Shown: positions 10,969 to 22,778 of the stretch, one piece after another
Numbering within the stretch: position 1 is the stretch's first letter
Layout of the letters: the number at the start of each line of letters is the position of its first letter
NCBI GenBank assembly: GCA_020726505.1
Contig: JAHLEZ010000007.1
Span: 62,001 to 126,000 of the forward strand
DNA from: Leptodontidium sp. MPI-SDFR-AT-0119
Taxonomy: Eukaryota > Ascomycota > Leotiomycetes > Helotiales > Leptodontidiaceae
DNA length: 64,000 bases
Direction of reading: 5' to 3'
Notes under the pieces: model-generated
The model's database searches: none
What the model saw: the letters and a program-made list of their open reading frames with translations, nothing else
Told to the model about the DNA's origin: nothing
Made by a program: the position numbers and the translations under genes

Positions 10969-12100
10969 TCATAGTGCCCTGGGAACTCCAACTCGTTGAA
11001 TCTTGCAATTCGACAGATTATCCCACGGATCTGAGCCCTCCCAACCCTTTGCTACCCATCGACCGCTTAACACAGGCGGCGGCATGTTCTCATACATTGC
11101 CGGAAATGGAAGGCTGAGCACGAAATGATCTGGTTGCGTGACTTGCTTGATTGGTTCCAACAATTCTGCAGCATTGTCTAGGCTTATTGCTTCCCAGCGG
11201 TCGTCCACGTTGAGCTTTACGTAAAGCTGACGCAGTCCAGTCATCGCCGCCATGATACGCCATATGTTCAGCCATGCTCTTTGGCGTTTACGGAACGTGA
11301 TTAATCCCGACTCGGAACAACGACCTCGCCAGAAGGACTCGCTGAATGGAGGTGGGCCCCAGAAATCCCAGGAAAACCGTAGGTTGCGGATCGTGTCGAC
11401 ACGTTGGGGTAGTAGGGTGAGGGGGAGGAACTCCATAGTCGTGGGGTAAGAAACGGTGAAAGTGTTCGAGGCATATAGAATATCGATAGCTTCTTGATAA
11501 CTGTGATATGAATGTGTTAGTAAAAGGGTGTGAAAAGTAATGAAGGCTTGGAGTTCTTTATGAAACTTACATCTGTCTACATGTTTTAAGAAGAGATAAC
11601 GGCCTTCCCGATCCTTCTGACAATTGAGGCCGGTGATTTGGATCATCGCCAGGACGGGCACAACGTCCATCACATGTGCGTGGGTCAGCTGACATGCAAT
11701 TTTTACAGCCTAGATGATCATGATCACGATCCTGTTGATTCCAAAGATGAATCGTTTGAGCACCAAGAACGTGGAACCAGATTTTCTGACGGATCTCCAG
11801 CGGCAAAATCTCGAGGAGATTCCCTTGTGCTTGAGCTTGAGCTGCCGACACATAGTCGAGCGAGGGGATATCACTTTGTAAATCCGGATGTGGAAGTAGA
11901 CACAGAGATGAAGGTCGTGTAATCGGGAGGCGATCGATTTGAAGACGAGAAGATGGTAAATCGTAATCGTATGGGTCGCTCCGGCGAAAGGGTATGGGCG
12001 TCCAGGGTGCCAAGCTAGGGAAAAGCTTGATGAGCCAACCTGGAAAGGGAGAAAATTGTGGCATGATCTGGCTGGTAGTAGATAATAAGGGATTGGACAA
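10969..12100 (-). CDS. DUF7730 / F-box-like fungal protein
   Basis: Two exons, 12100-11571 and 11500-10969, flank a 70-bp intron (donor GTAAGT, acceptor CACAG). They give 353 residues, and the junction produces the continuous family motif CRQIYQEAIDILYASNTF. The segment LEILPLEIRQKIWFHVLG (about 95-112) is the F-box-like start typical of fungal DUF7730 proteins. It is followed by a short Cys-rich stretch (DHLGCKNC...CDGRC) and the CRQIYxEAxxxLY block. These proteins are abundant in filamentous ascomycetes and have no assigned biochemical function. The start at 12100 was chosen as the first ATG; a second at 12064 (MPQF) is also possible. It looks intact. Confidence 0.8.
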
Positions 12101-12583
12101 TTCCGATTTGAACTTTCAAGTGTGCGTGTCGTATAGAGATGGACTGTGAGATGCCAAAATCCAAAATAAAATTAATGGGAAGACTGAGGTGTCAATTGTC
12201 AATCGTACCTAAGTAAGTGATCGTGGGATCCAGCCCCCCTGGTGGCAAGTATATCCGCCCCGCCCGGCGCGCGTGTACGGCTCGGCTCCTTGGCGCGCAG
12301 GTTAGGTCCATATAAGCGTTATGCGGTAGATTCGCGATTTTTATAACCTTCCTCATTGCGACGGCGCTCCGGAAGGCTAGTGTCAATATGTCCGTCTCCC
12401 ACCTTCGCCGAGTGAAATATCTGGCGAGAACATTGACTGGCTCGGCCAAACAACAAGGTAGGCAAACCCTTCGAATCAGTACAGTTGTAGCCTTTGCTTA
12501 TGAGGGTCTGTAGCATCGAGAAGATACCTAGTTCTATCTTCGCGCCAAGGGGCCTTTTTGACCACGGGTGTTATTCATTCGGT
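12101..12583. other. Intergenic, nothing recognised
   Basis: Upstream region of the DUF7730 gene. It includes a GC-rich patch around 12230-12300 and the sequence GCCAAGGGGCCTTTTT at 12544, a partial echo of the hairpin arms that follow. Confidence 0.5.
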
Positions 12584-12694
12584 GTTAACTCTTACAGAGC
12601 GTAGAGGCCCCCTTGGCAAATGTCACATACAAAACACACGACTTTGCAGACGCAAAGGACGCCAAGGGGGCCTCTACACCCTGTAGGAGTTAAC
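12584..12694. repeat. 34-bp inverted repeat (hairpin), 43-bp loop
   Basis: Left arm 12584-12617 starts GTTAACTC and ends GGCCCCCTTGGC. Right arm 12661-12694 is its reverse complement at 31 of 34 positions. The three mismatches are all transitions (T/C, A/G, C/T). The 43-bp loop is not repetitive. It could be a tiny MITE-like element or an RNA hairpin, and no target duplication is evident. Confidence 0.85.
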
Positions 12695-13105
12695 TTCACA
12701 ACGCTGTGCGGCGATGCCGACCCTAGTCTGGGGGCGAACTCATCCGGTCCGTTTTCTTCAAAAATTGGGACTAGCATATGCTTCTCCCTTGTTGCATGTC
12801 TTATTTTCTTCCACATCGCATGGCATGCCGACTTGTGGATGTTGATTGATGTCCAGCCGGAAAATCAGCGATAGTCTCCCCATGTCCCCGTTCACCTCGT
12901 GCGTGGTAGACCTGTGTGCATGTATCAAATATCTCTTCAAGTCAATTCCTGTCCTGAAGCATGTAGCATCCCAGAAAGCAGCCATAAGCGAGTTGCTGAG
13001 GGTCTCATGATTTCTCCAGGCCTTCAAAGATAAGTAGCTTTTCACTCCCTGCATTGATAGAGACCTCTGGAACAAGCCTGGAGTCCTGACTTCAGACTAA
13101 GAACA

Positions 13106-16100
13106 ATGATGATTCGAGTCCTTCCATTTTCACTGTGCTTCTTGACTCTCCTTACCCAAGGAAACGGCGATTTGCTTACGTCTCGCACAAGTGCAACCCC
13201 GACAACCAAAGGACGTTCAGGTGCACAGATCCATGCCGTTGTACCTACAACTAAAGGTCAGATTGGTATCAATCCGGTCGAATCCGATCTAGGTGACGCG
13301 AGCACCTACCTAGGATCGGTTTATGGCACAGATACCAAGTACATCACGGTAGATGCAACCACAACAAAGGTAAGTCCAAACTCTGACTTCCATTTCCTAT
13401 TTTCTTCTCTGACTTTAAACTAGTGGATTGGGGTAAACACCGAATACTTGGCTGTTGAAGGCACTTCCACAGTTCAAGTGGTCATTGCAACTGCCACTGC
13501 GGAAGCAAATGGACAGCATGTTGGAGATATCTCAATTATCTTGCCCGAAGGCCTGTCAAGGGCGTTGACGAAATCAATGACAACGGCAATTGATGCTTGC
13601 GGTGCTCCTGCAGCAGTCAAACTCCGCCGAGATATCGAAGGCCGAGAGATTTCACGGCGCCAACTAGTTGAGGATAGTAAGAACAACCTGATGTGCGATC
13701 CATGCGGAAGTTAACCTGTACTAAATTGGCCATAGTTCTGAGCTGCGTCTTCCCGTATACAAAGCTAGACGCCCAAGCAGGCGGAACAATCGACACTTTC
13801 GTTGCAGCCCAAAAATGGTTAGACGTTGGATTCGGACTTTCTCAAGAGGCTCCCGCGGTGTTGCTGAAATACGTCTCAGCTCTAAGCAGGGAAGAAACCA
13901 TGAAATCAATCCTTTGGCTAGCTATCTTTACTGTTGCTGTGGATGAATTGTTGATACGAGTGTCCAAAGGTCAGAAACTGTCTCTCGCTCCTGTGGCTAA
14001 AGTCAATATTCCTGCTACTGGATTTGCGACGAAACCTAAGGATAATGAGCCTGAAAAGACATGCAAGGGGGACGAACCTGTGACAAAGGACTCTGTAAGT
14101 CCTGCCACTCCCCGCAACTTATATCTCCAAGCTAACTTGTGCTGTACAGCCTCTATGTACGAGTTTAGACTGTCTAGGAGTGCTGCTTGAACTCTGCACG
14201 CTGGTAGGTCAAACTAGACCGACACCATGTCATTCTTTTGCTGATTTACTAGCCACCTAATACCAATTGCCCTTGCATTCCTACCATACCGGTGGGTCCG
14301 GGTGCCCAGCCCTGGGACCAAAGCTGGACAACATTTCAACAACAGTGGTTATTCGATGTTATGAACGACGCCGGTGGAGATACTACAATTCCAAGTGGAG
14401 ACATACAGATCGCTATCGCTTCCTATACCAATCCACTAGGGGATGCGCCAGCATGGGACCGACTAATCTCGTATCCCTCGAACAAGCTCAGTATCCTGGT
14501 TGCTAATGTCTTGAATGGACCTGACTATGTGGTTGATGAGTGCTGGAGAAACGTAATACAGAAAGCTGCCGACTCAGGCAAAACAGTCATTGGCTATGTT
14601 CGGACGGGTTATCTTGGAGTAAGCACACAACAGTTCAAAACTAGACTCGGCTCGGGCGACCTAGCAGACTGGGCTTCTCAAATTGAACAAGATGTTGACA
14701 AGTGGTTCGAGCTGTACGTATACCTCCACGCCTATTACAATCCAGGATGGGGATTCTCGGTCGATGGCATTTCTTTCGGTGTCATCGGACCAGGATTCAA
14801 GATTCTGCGGGTCCAGAGTAATCTGTATCTCAGTGCTGATTCTTATACAGGTATCCTGGCGGGATTGGTGGCATCTTTTTCGACGAAGGTTGGCCAGAAT
14901 GCGGCCTTAACAACATCTATTCTAACCTTTACACCCACATCAATGCCTACACCAAGCGCAAGCACCCCGGTGCCTATACACTTCTCAACCCCGGTTCACC
15001 TATGGCCCAATGTTACGAAAATACCATGGATACGTTGTTGACTTTCGAGAGCAGCTACGGGACATACGCATCATCGAACTTTACTCCCAACGATTGGACG
15101 CCAAAAGATCCCCGGAAGATATGGCATATCGTTTACAGGGTTCCCGAGAGCAAAGTCTCAGAGGTTGTAGCACTGGCTGCTAAGCGTGGTATAGGATACC
15201 TAGAAATGACTGACGACGACAATCCAAATCCTTACGACAATGTTCTAATCGAGGCGTATATTCAGACTGCGATGAATACCGTTTCTGGTGGTGAGGTCTT
15301 TAAGGGTGCAGCGGCAGCACTTGGCGGGTCATATGTCGCTGGCATACCTAGCGATGCAGCAATCCTCATCACAGACTATACTTCAGCCATTCTCACTTGG
15401 TCACCAGTGGCAAATGCTCTCGGTTACGCTGTGTATTAAGACGGGAACCTAATCATGGAATTGCCACCTACTCTTACAAGAGCTACTATAGGCATGCTCA
15501 AACCAGGGGCGTCCGGCATCAAACTCGAAGTTAGAACCCTCTTGGCCTCTAGTGGCGGAGGAGCGTCTAAGTTGTTGAACGTAAACACAAGACAACTTCC
15601 AAACGACGCTTCGATAACCGGTGTCACTTACAGGATAGATAGTAGTAATGTCATCTACCAAGCAGACGTCTTAGTACCATTCGCATTTGTACGCCTATTC
15701 ATTGGCGGACCGCACAAGGCCGTGGGCGGTTCTTCCGGGTGGCCTATCGACGGAGGGATGAGCATCCCGGACATACTGGAAGATGAGCTGCCTCATGCAC
15801 AGTACAAGCTCGTCAACTACATGGTTGAGGGTAATGATTTCTATGCTGGTTTCTACAAGTACAGTGGCGCATATGTCGACGGTGGCACGGCTAATGCCGA
15901 TTGGACGTGGACCCCGCAGGGCACATCGAAGCTGACCCAATCTGGATACACATACACGTGGGTTGTCCCGCTGGGCGGCACAGATGCGTTGCCAGAGGAC
16001 TACGTTGTTCAAGGTCAAGGCTATGCCCCGATCCAAAACACTATCGGTGGCTACTTCCGAAGCTACAAATGTGGAGAGCCGTGCGACGACAATCCAGACT

Positions 16101-16524
16101 ACGACTGCAAGGGCTCGAGCTTATGTTCAACTCCAGACTTTCTCAAATGGTGTGATATTACTGTCAACAACTTGATCAGGACAGACGATCTTACCTACGG
16201 GACATCGTAAGTCGAGTCACTTTCCTCTACACATTCCCTTCTATTCCTAGTAACATTTACTTCGTACCTTCTTGCCGTGCGCGCAGATCCGATGCTAACA
16301 ATCTTCCTCACAGTAATGGTCGCCTTGATGGAGGCTGCCACGGTGATGGAACTCGATTCTGTGGCGTGTTTCTCCAGGGAACTGATTGCTCCATGAGCGG
16401 CAACAACATGTGGAAAACCTACCAAGCCCTTCGCAAGCTCGGAGGATACAAAAAATGTGGTTCTTACCATCAAGAAAATGGTTGCCTGTTTACTGTCAAC
16501 TATGTCTCCAGCTGCGATTCCTGA
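13106..16524 (+). pseudogene. Secreted Spherulin-4 + FN3-like + KP4-like protein with an in-frame stop
   Basis: Seven exons (13106-13369, 13424-13709, 13769-14094, 14150-14203, 14253-14713, 14851-16206, 16314-16524) have GT-AG introns of 54, 59, 55, 49, 137 and 107 bp. They total exactly 986 codons. Order: signal peptide (LPFSLCFLTLLTQG), an unassigned fungal N-terminal region, a Cys/Pro linker, a Spherulin-4 domain (IASYTNPLG ... VIGYVRTGYLG ... GGIFFDEGWPECG ... LLNPGSP), a fibronectin-like segment (ILTWSPVANALGYAVY), a beta-rich domain, and a cysteine-rich C-terminus ending VNYVSSCDS that resembles KP4-type killer toxins. Codon 660 (15437-15439) is TAA inside the FN3-like segment, while coding continues cleanly for 325 codons. 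The product is thus cut before the KP4-like part, unless the stop is read through or is a sequence error. No intron removes it. Confidence 0.65.
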
Positions 16525-17539
16525 TAGCAAGAAGGTATATGTGGGTCAGTTGACCCCTCATTAGCCAGGATGAGACAGGTGGTGGACTAAGAATTTGGGA
16601 CAGGAGGATATGTTCGGTTTCTGGAAGCGGTGGTTGGGCGCAGAGTGAGACCAGGAAGGGGTCTAAAGACTCAGCTTTACGTCGTTTCTTTGTTTTTTTC
16701 CATTCGGGGGTTTGTTAATGTTGCTCTTAGCGGGTCTCGCTTACCTCAGTTTGCCTCCCCTCCCGTCTCTTTTCATTTCCCCCTTCCTAAGAAGGTAGGT
16801 AGACACACAATCGCTTCGAAGTCTTAGGAAAGCGTATCAATCGTTATGAGATAAATTGGATACAATGATGCAGTGGGAGCAGTAGGAGCAAAGTCAAATA
16901 TGGAGAATTGTACATTGTGAGATTAGGATTGTTAATATTTAAATTCGAGATCAGAATCTTGCGAGGAGTTATTGCTGCGCACAACACAATAACTGTAAGA
17001 AAGGTGTGGAAAGATTTGGTATAGAGAGAAAGAGATATATACACGTCGACACATTCTTGTTTAGACTGTTCAGTGTGTATAAACTTCGATCTACGATTCT
17101 ACAAGAGAGACATCGTCCATTCCGGTTCAGGGTAATAGAGTTGAAACTTGCTGTGAAGGGTAAAAGTTCGCGGATAAAAGATTCGAAGGAACGTGAAGGG
17201 TAGTAAGTCACTAGTAACAGAACATAGGAAGAGAGGGGGATATTGTTTTCATCGTTTATTCGGTAATATTACATCATGATACAGTCTCCGTACTCCTTAC
17301 CACCCCAGCACTAACTTCAACCTCCACAACCGGCTGTCCCTGAGGTTTACTTTCTAGTCCCCTTTGAGGCGCTAAAGTCGTCTAGTTCTTATAGAACCTA
17401 AGCGCTTCCCCAAGATAGCCTATATCACTGGATCCCTGCTTTTCCCTGTGGGGAACGCATCAAAGTGAATGAGTTTTGTCATTATCCTTTGGAACCACCC
17501 ATCCCACGAAATCGTCTCCTAGATCGCGCGCCAGGCTCG
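16525..17539. other. Intergenic, nothing recognised
   Basis: Short frames on both strands are present but none is supported. The stretch around 16840-17250 is AT-rich without the stop density or repetition of a transposon relic. Confidence 0.5.
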
Positions 17540-18043
17540 ATGTCCGAGGGCCTGGTTGAGACCATCCACCCTGCCATCGAAACGTTCTTCGAGCTTATAA
17601 GAAAGGAAAGGCCCAAGAAGTTACAAATCTCGATAATCCTACGAAATAAAGCTATTCCTGGGCTCGAGATCGACTTTGACGAAGAGGAAGGTGGTCACCA
17701 GCGTTGGCTTACCATGGACCTTCCGAATCTCATCGAGAAGTTACGTACTATTCACACAGCTGGTGGCGTGGATGTAATATGGAAAGGCGAATATTTTAGG
17801 CCAATGTTTCTAGAGGCACGAGAGGGTATTGAAGCGCGCTGGGAAATTGTGGATGTGGAATATTATGACTACATGCGGATCAATCGCCAGGCTGGGACAA
17901 ACAGTTACCCATGGGTGCGGTTCACGTTGAGGATGAAAGAGGTCCCAAACCCGTTGTTGGCTCAAGAGGCTAGCTCACATTGGCAATGGGGTCATTACAG
18001 CATAAGGGATGACCTCGCTCTTCTCCGTTTTCCTGTGGCATAG
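17540..18043 (+). CDS. Hypothetical fungal protein, single exon
   Basis: 167 residues from the ATG at 17540 (MSEGLVETIHPAIETFFELI). The frame is open upstream to 17465 but without an ATG, so a longer form would need another exon. There is no signal peptide, membrane segment or cysteine pattern. It is rich in charged residues (RKERPKKLQ, DFDEEEGG) and aromatics near the end (SSHWQWGHYSIRDD). The layout is like the small globular domain proteins often found beside F-box genes in fungi, but I do not recognise the family. Confidence 0.55.
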   Translation: MSEGLVETIHPAIETFFELIRKERPKKLQISIILRNKAIPGLEIDFDEEEGGHQRWLTMDLPNLIEKLRTIHTAGGVDVIWKGEYFRPMFLEAREGIEARWEIVDVEYYDYMRINRQAGTNSYPWVRFTLRMKEVPNPLLAQEASSHWQWGHYSIRDDLALLRFPVA

Positions 18044-18354
18044 TCTCTGTTATATACAGTCCTATCATTCTTGAATCATTACCCTTCCAGCAGCAGAGCT
18101 GTATTCACATTCTATCCCTGGCTTAGTATCGGTTACTCAGGTGGTCTAATATAAGCCGACTCTTGATACTCGCGTCATGTGCCTTTTTTAATATGGAGAA
18201 AGATTCCTGGAACATAACACCATTCAATTGAAGCGACTGTACAGCGAAAACCGAGCAAAACTACACGAAGCAAGAGCGGATACACCAATAGACTGACCCA
18301 TCCCACCACCATCCAACCATACTGTAAAAGGTAGAAGCCATGACCGAGTGTTAC
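18044..18354. other. Convergent intergenic gap
   Basis: Lies between the 3' ends of the plus-strand hypothetical gene and the minus-strand small secreted protein. Nothing recognised. Confidence 0.6.
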
Positions 18355-18800
18355 TCAAGCAACCCATACATTGCCAATATCTCTCTTGCGGGCAGCTGCT
18401 GCTACCCCCTCCTCGGCCCCGTCGACAGCAATTTCAGTCGCTTCATTTTCCAAGCAAGAGTCGTCCTGTTTACCATTGTCGACGCACCCAAGCATGCAAA
18501 GTTGCTTGAACTCGATGTCGCCGTGATCGCCACAACTCCACAGAGAGTGCTTCTCGTGGTAGTCGGTTGCAACCACGTGCTTCGCCTGCAAACCAGTGTT
18601 GATCTTGGTGATGTAATTGCCTATGAAGTTTTACGAGTTAGTCTTGGGGATCTTCGGGTTTGCGTTAAGATTCGTTATTACCTACCTTTTTGAATCAATC
18701 CGAAACCACAGTATATCCCGCCGTTGTGGCAACTGTTGGCAGCAACTAAGGTCGAGAGGACTAAAGCGAAGACAATAACGATCTTGAAGAATTAAGCCAT
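18355..18800 (-). pseudogene. Small cysteine-rich secreted (effector-like) protein, stop at codon 3
   Basis: Exon 1 18800-18686 and exon 2 18620-18355 are joined by a 65-bp GT-AG intron and give a 126-residue frame. It has a clear secretion signal (FFKIVIVFALVLSTLVAA), then six cysteines in a pattern C...YCG...C...C...C...C (NSCHNGGIYCGFGL, LWSCGDHGDI, LCMLGCVDNG, DDSCLENE), like many small secreted fungal proteins. The ATG at 18800 is followed by GCT and then TAA, so translation would stop after two residues. The rest of the signal peptide is open in the same frame and has no other upstream ATG. TAA is one C-to-T step from CAA. This is either a freshly silenced effector-like gene or one using a non-ATG or upstream start. 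Confidence 0.6.
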
Positions 18801-19279
18801 ATTAAAGTTGAGGATGCTTGATTTGATGTGGGTGTTGGGCGTGGATCTTGAGAATGTGGGTTTCAGATGAATAGGAGAATAAAGATAGATAGATGTTGTT
18901 GATGAACGATATAGAAGTTTTTAAAGAGGGGGAGCTGTGGCATATATATATATATATGTATACTTTTCCAGTCCAATATCACTCAGGTCATGTTAGATAT
19001 GTCAGAGCTAATGGCTTGCTAAGACAAGAACGCCTCGTACTCGGTGCAGAATATCCTCAAGGCCTGATTTTCGAAGGAATGAGTGCCACGGCAGCCCGAC
19101 CACGCCTACACAACGCGGCAGCATCATCAGAACAGATTCAACGACCACAGCAAGTTAATTTAAAACTGTTGGACCTCTAGGCAAGGTTCAGGATCCTAAG
19201 TGAGAGTGTTTCGGAACCTGTGGTCATTCTTGCTTTTGGACATAGTATCCAGAGCCCGGTCGGCAATCATCAACGTTGC
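18801..19279. other. Intergenic, promoter side of the small secreted protein
   Basis: Contains a short (TA)n run near 18942-18960. No supported gene. The right end is the hAT target duplication at 19272-19279. Confidence 0.5.
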
Positions 19280-22273
19280 CAGAGGGCCCAGTAAGCCGGC
19301 CGGCTTATCAGCTAGCTAATTAGCTGGCTGTTTTTCGTAAGCTAATCAGTTCAGCCCTAGCCCTAAGTCAATTAGCTGTAATATCGTCAGCTTATCAGCC
19401 GCTTATAAGCTAGTAGGATTTTTTTAAGTGATTTTGGAGTTAGTTTAGTAGGGGTAAACATACTCGCTTGATACTTGATTTAGCGATTTCAAGTGCCCTA
19501 GAACGGAAAACCCCCCTCTAATAGGCCAAAATAAGGCGGTGACAGTCGGTAGGATAACACGATTTCTTCCTAGAAGTATCGTTAGTATATACTAACTCCT
19601 TAATATTATTAAAATCACCCTTATAATTATGTCTTACTAGACCTCACTTATTATAATTGACAAGGCTGCCTCTAACACCCCTTCTACACTATCTTTTACT
19701 ACTCTTACTAGCATTTTTGGCCGTATAATAAGTGGGTTAAATGTAACGGCATCATTGGCATTAGTAGCCTTGATATCTTTTCGTGATCTCTCCTAGCGAC
19801 TTACGCTAACGTATAATGAGTTATATAACCCTTATACGCCTAAGCCTACTAAACTACCTTTAGACTATTCTCCTTATGTCAATAGTTAGCCGTTGTTTAA
19901 TAATCGGGAGGTCGACTTGCGTAAGTTACCTCGTAGAAAGGTTTTAGCTCCTGTGAGTAAGAAGGTAAAGAGGTCTTAGGTTTAGGAGTTAGGATACGAA
20001 TTAGTTAATTTAACACACCCTTTAAAACACTATTTTTAGGCCTATAAACGCTGTAAGTTGCGTTTGAAAAGATCAAGGACTTGAGGCCTATACTAACGAT
20101 GTTAAGTTATTACGACTAGCGATTTTCTTGGCATAAAGACTACGTCTTTAATAGTAATAGCCTTAAAAACGTCGAAAAGCATTTATTACACATATATTAC
20201 TTAAACGTAAGAGGAGATATATGGCGATTGGCGGCTATAATATAACCTGCGCAGCCTTCTGGGTTTGTAAATAGTAATCCCAACCGAATTATTCCTTTTC
20301 GACAGAAGGAGTTAAAGAATGCCTTCTTAAAATAAGTAATCTTAGATAATATAAAAGCAAAGAAAGCCGCCTTAAAACACCTTAAAAAGATGTTCTAAAT
20401 AACTAATTATAAAGTAGTAAACGCTCTCTTTACTTCTGATTTAACTGTGACTACTTAGATTAATTAGATGTTTGTATACTTTAAACTAGAGGTTATTTGG
20501 GAGGTAATAAGTACTTAATCTAAGATCTCTATCACTTTTAATAAGTAGGGGTCTAAGAGAGAAAAGATTAGTATAGTTACTATTATTCTTTATTTCATTA
20601 ACGCTAAAGGAGAGCTTATTACACGTCTTATAGGCCTCCTAGAACTACTAGGACATAGTAAAACAGGCATTAGTACGTACTTCTTAAATCCCGTGCCTTA
20701 ATACTAACTTTTAATAAAGCAATGTTTTATAATCCTTCCTCTTTTAAGTAGATTCGGTATTACCTCCTAGAACTTCGGTTAGTTTGTCCTTGATAATACT
20801 ACTAATAATGACATTACACTTGTGGAGTTCTCAAAAACCTTGAAATTCGACCCCAAATAACGGCGACTTCGCTATATTAGACACATCCTTAACCTTATCG
20901 CCGAGGCTTACTTATTCGGTTAAGACAGCGCTAGTTTTGAAAAAGACTACAAAGTCACAAGAGCGCTAGTGAGGAAATAACTATAGAGAGAGCGTGGTGA
21001 GCTTAGAAAGCTATATAACTTAGTTATATACGTCATAGCTTCTAGAAAGCGAACTGAACTCTTTACTAAGTTATAAAAAGATTAAAATAAAAGTAAAGTT
21101 ATTAACTAGAGCTTGAAACTCGTTCTTAATAAAGGAATTCGCTAGAACGCGTTTTATTTAATAGTCACTAGAGCACTCCTTCTCTGCGAATCTCTTAATT
21201 AATACGCCGCGAAACTAAGAGTATTAAAAGACCTTGACAATATAAAAGTCTATAAGAAAGACTACTTATTAGATAACGAATAGGCCACCTTAGCGCTTAT
21301 CTCTACACAATTAAAGCCTCTCTTCCGTCTTACTAAAACACTAAAAGGAAATACAAAACTACAAGAAGGTGAGGGCAAGCTATCTTATAGAGCTCTTTAG
21401 GAGGTTCTACTTGCGTTTAAAGGTCTACTATGTCATTTTGAGGCTTTATAGAGGAATACTACGAATGGCAACTACAATAAGAATAGCCGAATTTAATAGT
21501 CGATTATACTAGCGTAGAATAAAGCACAAGAATATTACGTTAAGACTGACCTTTTAGTTGCGTGGCAGGCCTCTCTAGTGCTCCACCCGTGTTAGAAATA
21601 GGCATATTTTAAAGAAAGATAAACAGGCGGCGAGAAGGTGTTTGTGACAAATAATAAGAGAGCTTTAAAGCAATTATAGGAGAAGGAGTACAAGTCAGAG
21701 CCTCTTATACGGCAAGAGACAGTCTCTTTAAAGCCAGAGCCACAAATTAACTATTTAGAGGCAATATTGAACGAATTGGCTCTTATAGTAGAGAGGCATG
21801 CTCCCCTACGAATTTCAAGCCGGAGAGATTAACTTATATAGTACCTAGAGGAGCCTACCTCTAAAACCCCGCCATTTTAATACTAGAAATTAAAGCAAGC
21901 TCAGTGGCCACAGTTAGCTTTGATAGCCTTTGATTTTCTAGCCGTTCCTACTATAAGTTTAGAGTGTGAGCGTGTTTTTTCATCTTACTTTAAATAAACT
22001 ACTATAGATACTTCAAATCTATCGGGGGAGATATTATAGCATAGAGAATGCCTTAAAAACTAGGAAAAAAGAGGTACCATTAATATATTAAGTTGTTATA
22101 ATATAGTTTAATTAAGAAACTAGTTTTTTACAGCCTCAATTTTCACCCCTATAGCTTATTAATAGCTTATAAGTTAATCAGTTAAGCCGTTCAGCTAGCA
22201 CTTTACTCGTAAGTCAGTCAGTCAGTTCAATACCTCAGCTGATTCGTGGCTGATTGGCTTACTGGGCCCTCTG
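19280..22273 (+). mobile_element. Decayed hAT DNA transposon, complete ends
   Basis: A 2,994-bp element has perfect 18-bp terminal inverted repeats (CAGAGGGCCCAGTAAGCC at 19280-19297; its complement at 22256-22273). It is flanked by an exact 8-bp target duplication AACGTTGC (19272-19279 and 22274-22281), the hallmark of hAT elements. Subterminal repeats of GCTAATTAGCTGG/AGCTTATCAGC type lie at both ends. The interior is AT-rich and full of stops, but the plus strand at 21905-21984 still reads WPQLALIAFDFLAVP followed by SLECERVFSS, the C-terminal hAT dimerisation block. The transposase is dead; the ends could in principle be used by a trans-acting hAT enzyme. Confidence 0.93.
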
Positions 22274-22281
22274 AACGTTGC

Positions 22282-22778
22282 TGAAAATAGGAACCTCGTC
22301 TCCAATATCAACTTGACCAGTAACTCATCTGATAACGAGGCAGAATCGCAGCCCTGGAGTACAAATAATTGTACCGACTCTGGGCTCTTTGCCATATTAT
22401 TCTTCTGCTGATAGGACAGCAATGTGATGCGAAGGATTCCGTTGAAGATGACTAGGTTACCAAGTGTTTACAATTCTGTTCTAATTACTGCAGCTGTTGG
22501 TATGCATTCCTGGCGCCTATTCACATACTCCAAGTAACAATAATATAGTGGTAACTTATTGGCACGACAGACTTCCCAGTGCTATCTCAGTCGTCCAATC
22601 CAACACGCTGACGCTACTTGGATGAGCCACTGTTGGTGGTCGATTATATGGCCAACACAAAACGTCATTGCTTTGTTGGAAATGCTGAAGTGGGCCAGCG
22701 GAGGAGAGGAATTCAAGAGAGTTGGTTGAGTTTTAAAGTAGTATATGTACGCGCCGAACCTCGCTTAAATGTCCTAGA
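22282..22778. other. Intergenic, nothing recognised
   Basis: Normal-composition sequence between the hAT insertion and the ankyrin fragment. No supported gene. Confidence 0.5.

Noticed and set aside
15437..15490. Intron that would remove the stop at codon 660
   Set aside because: The GT at 15430 can pair with AG near 15479-15481, but the resulting phases do not rejoin the downstream frame.
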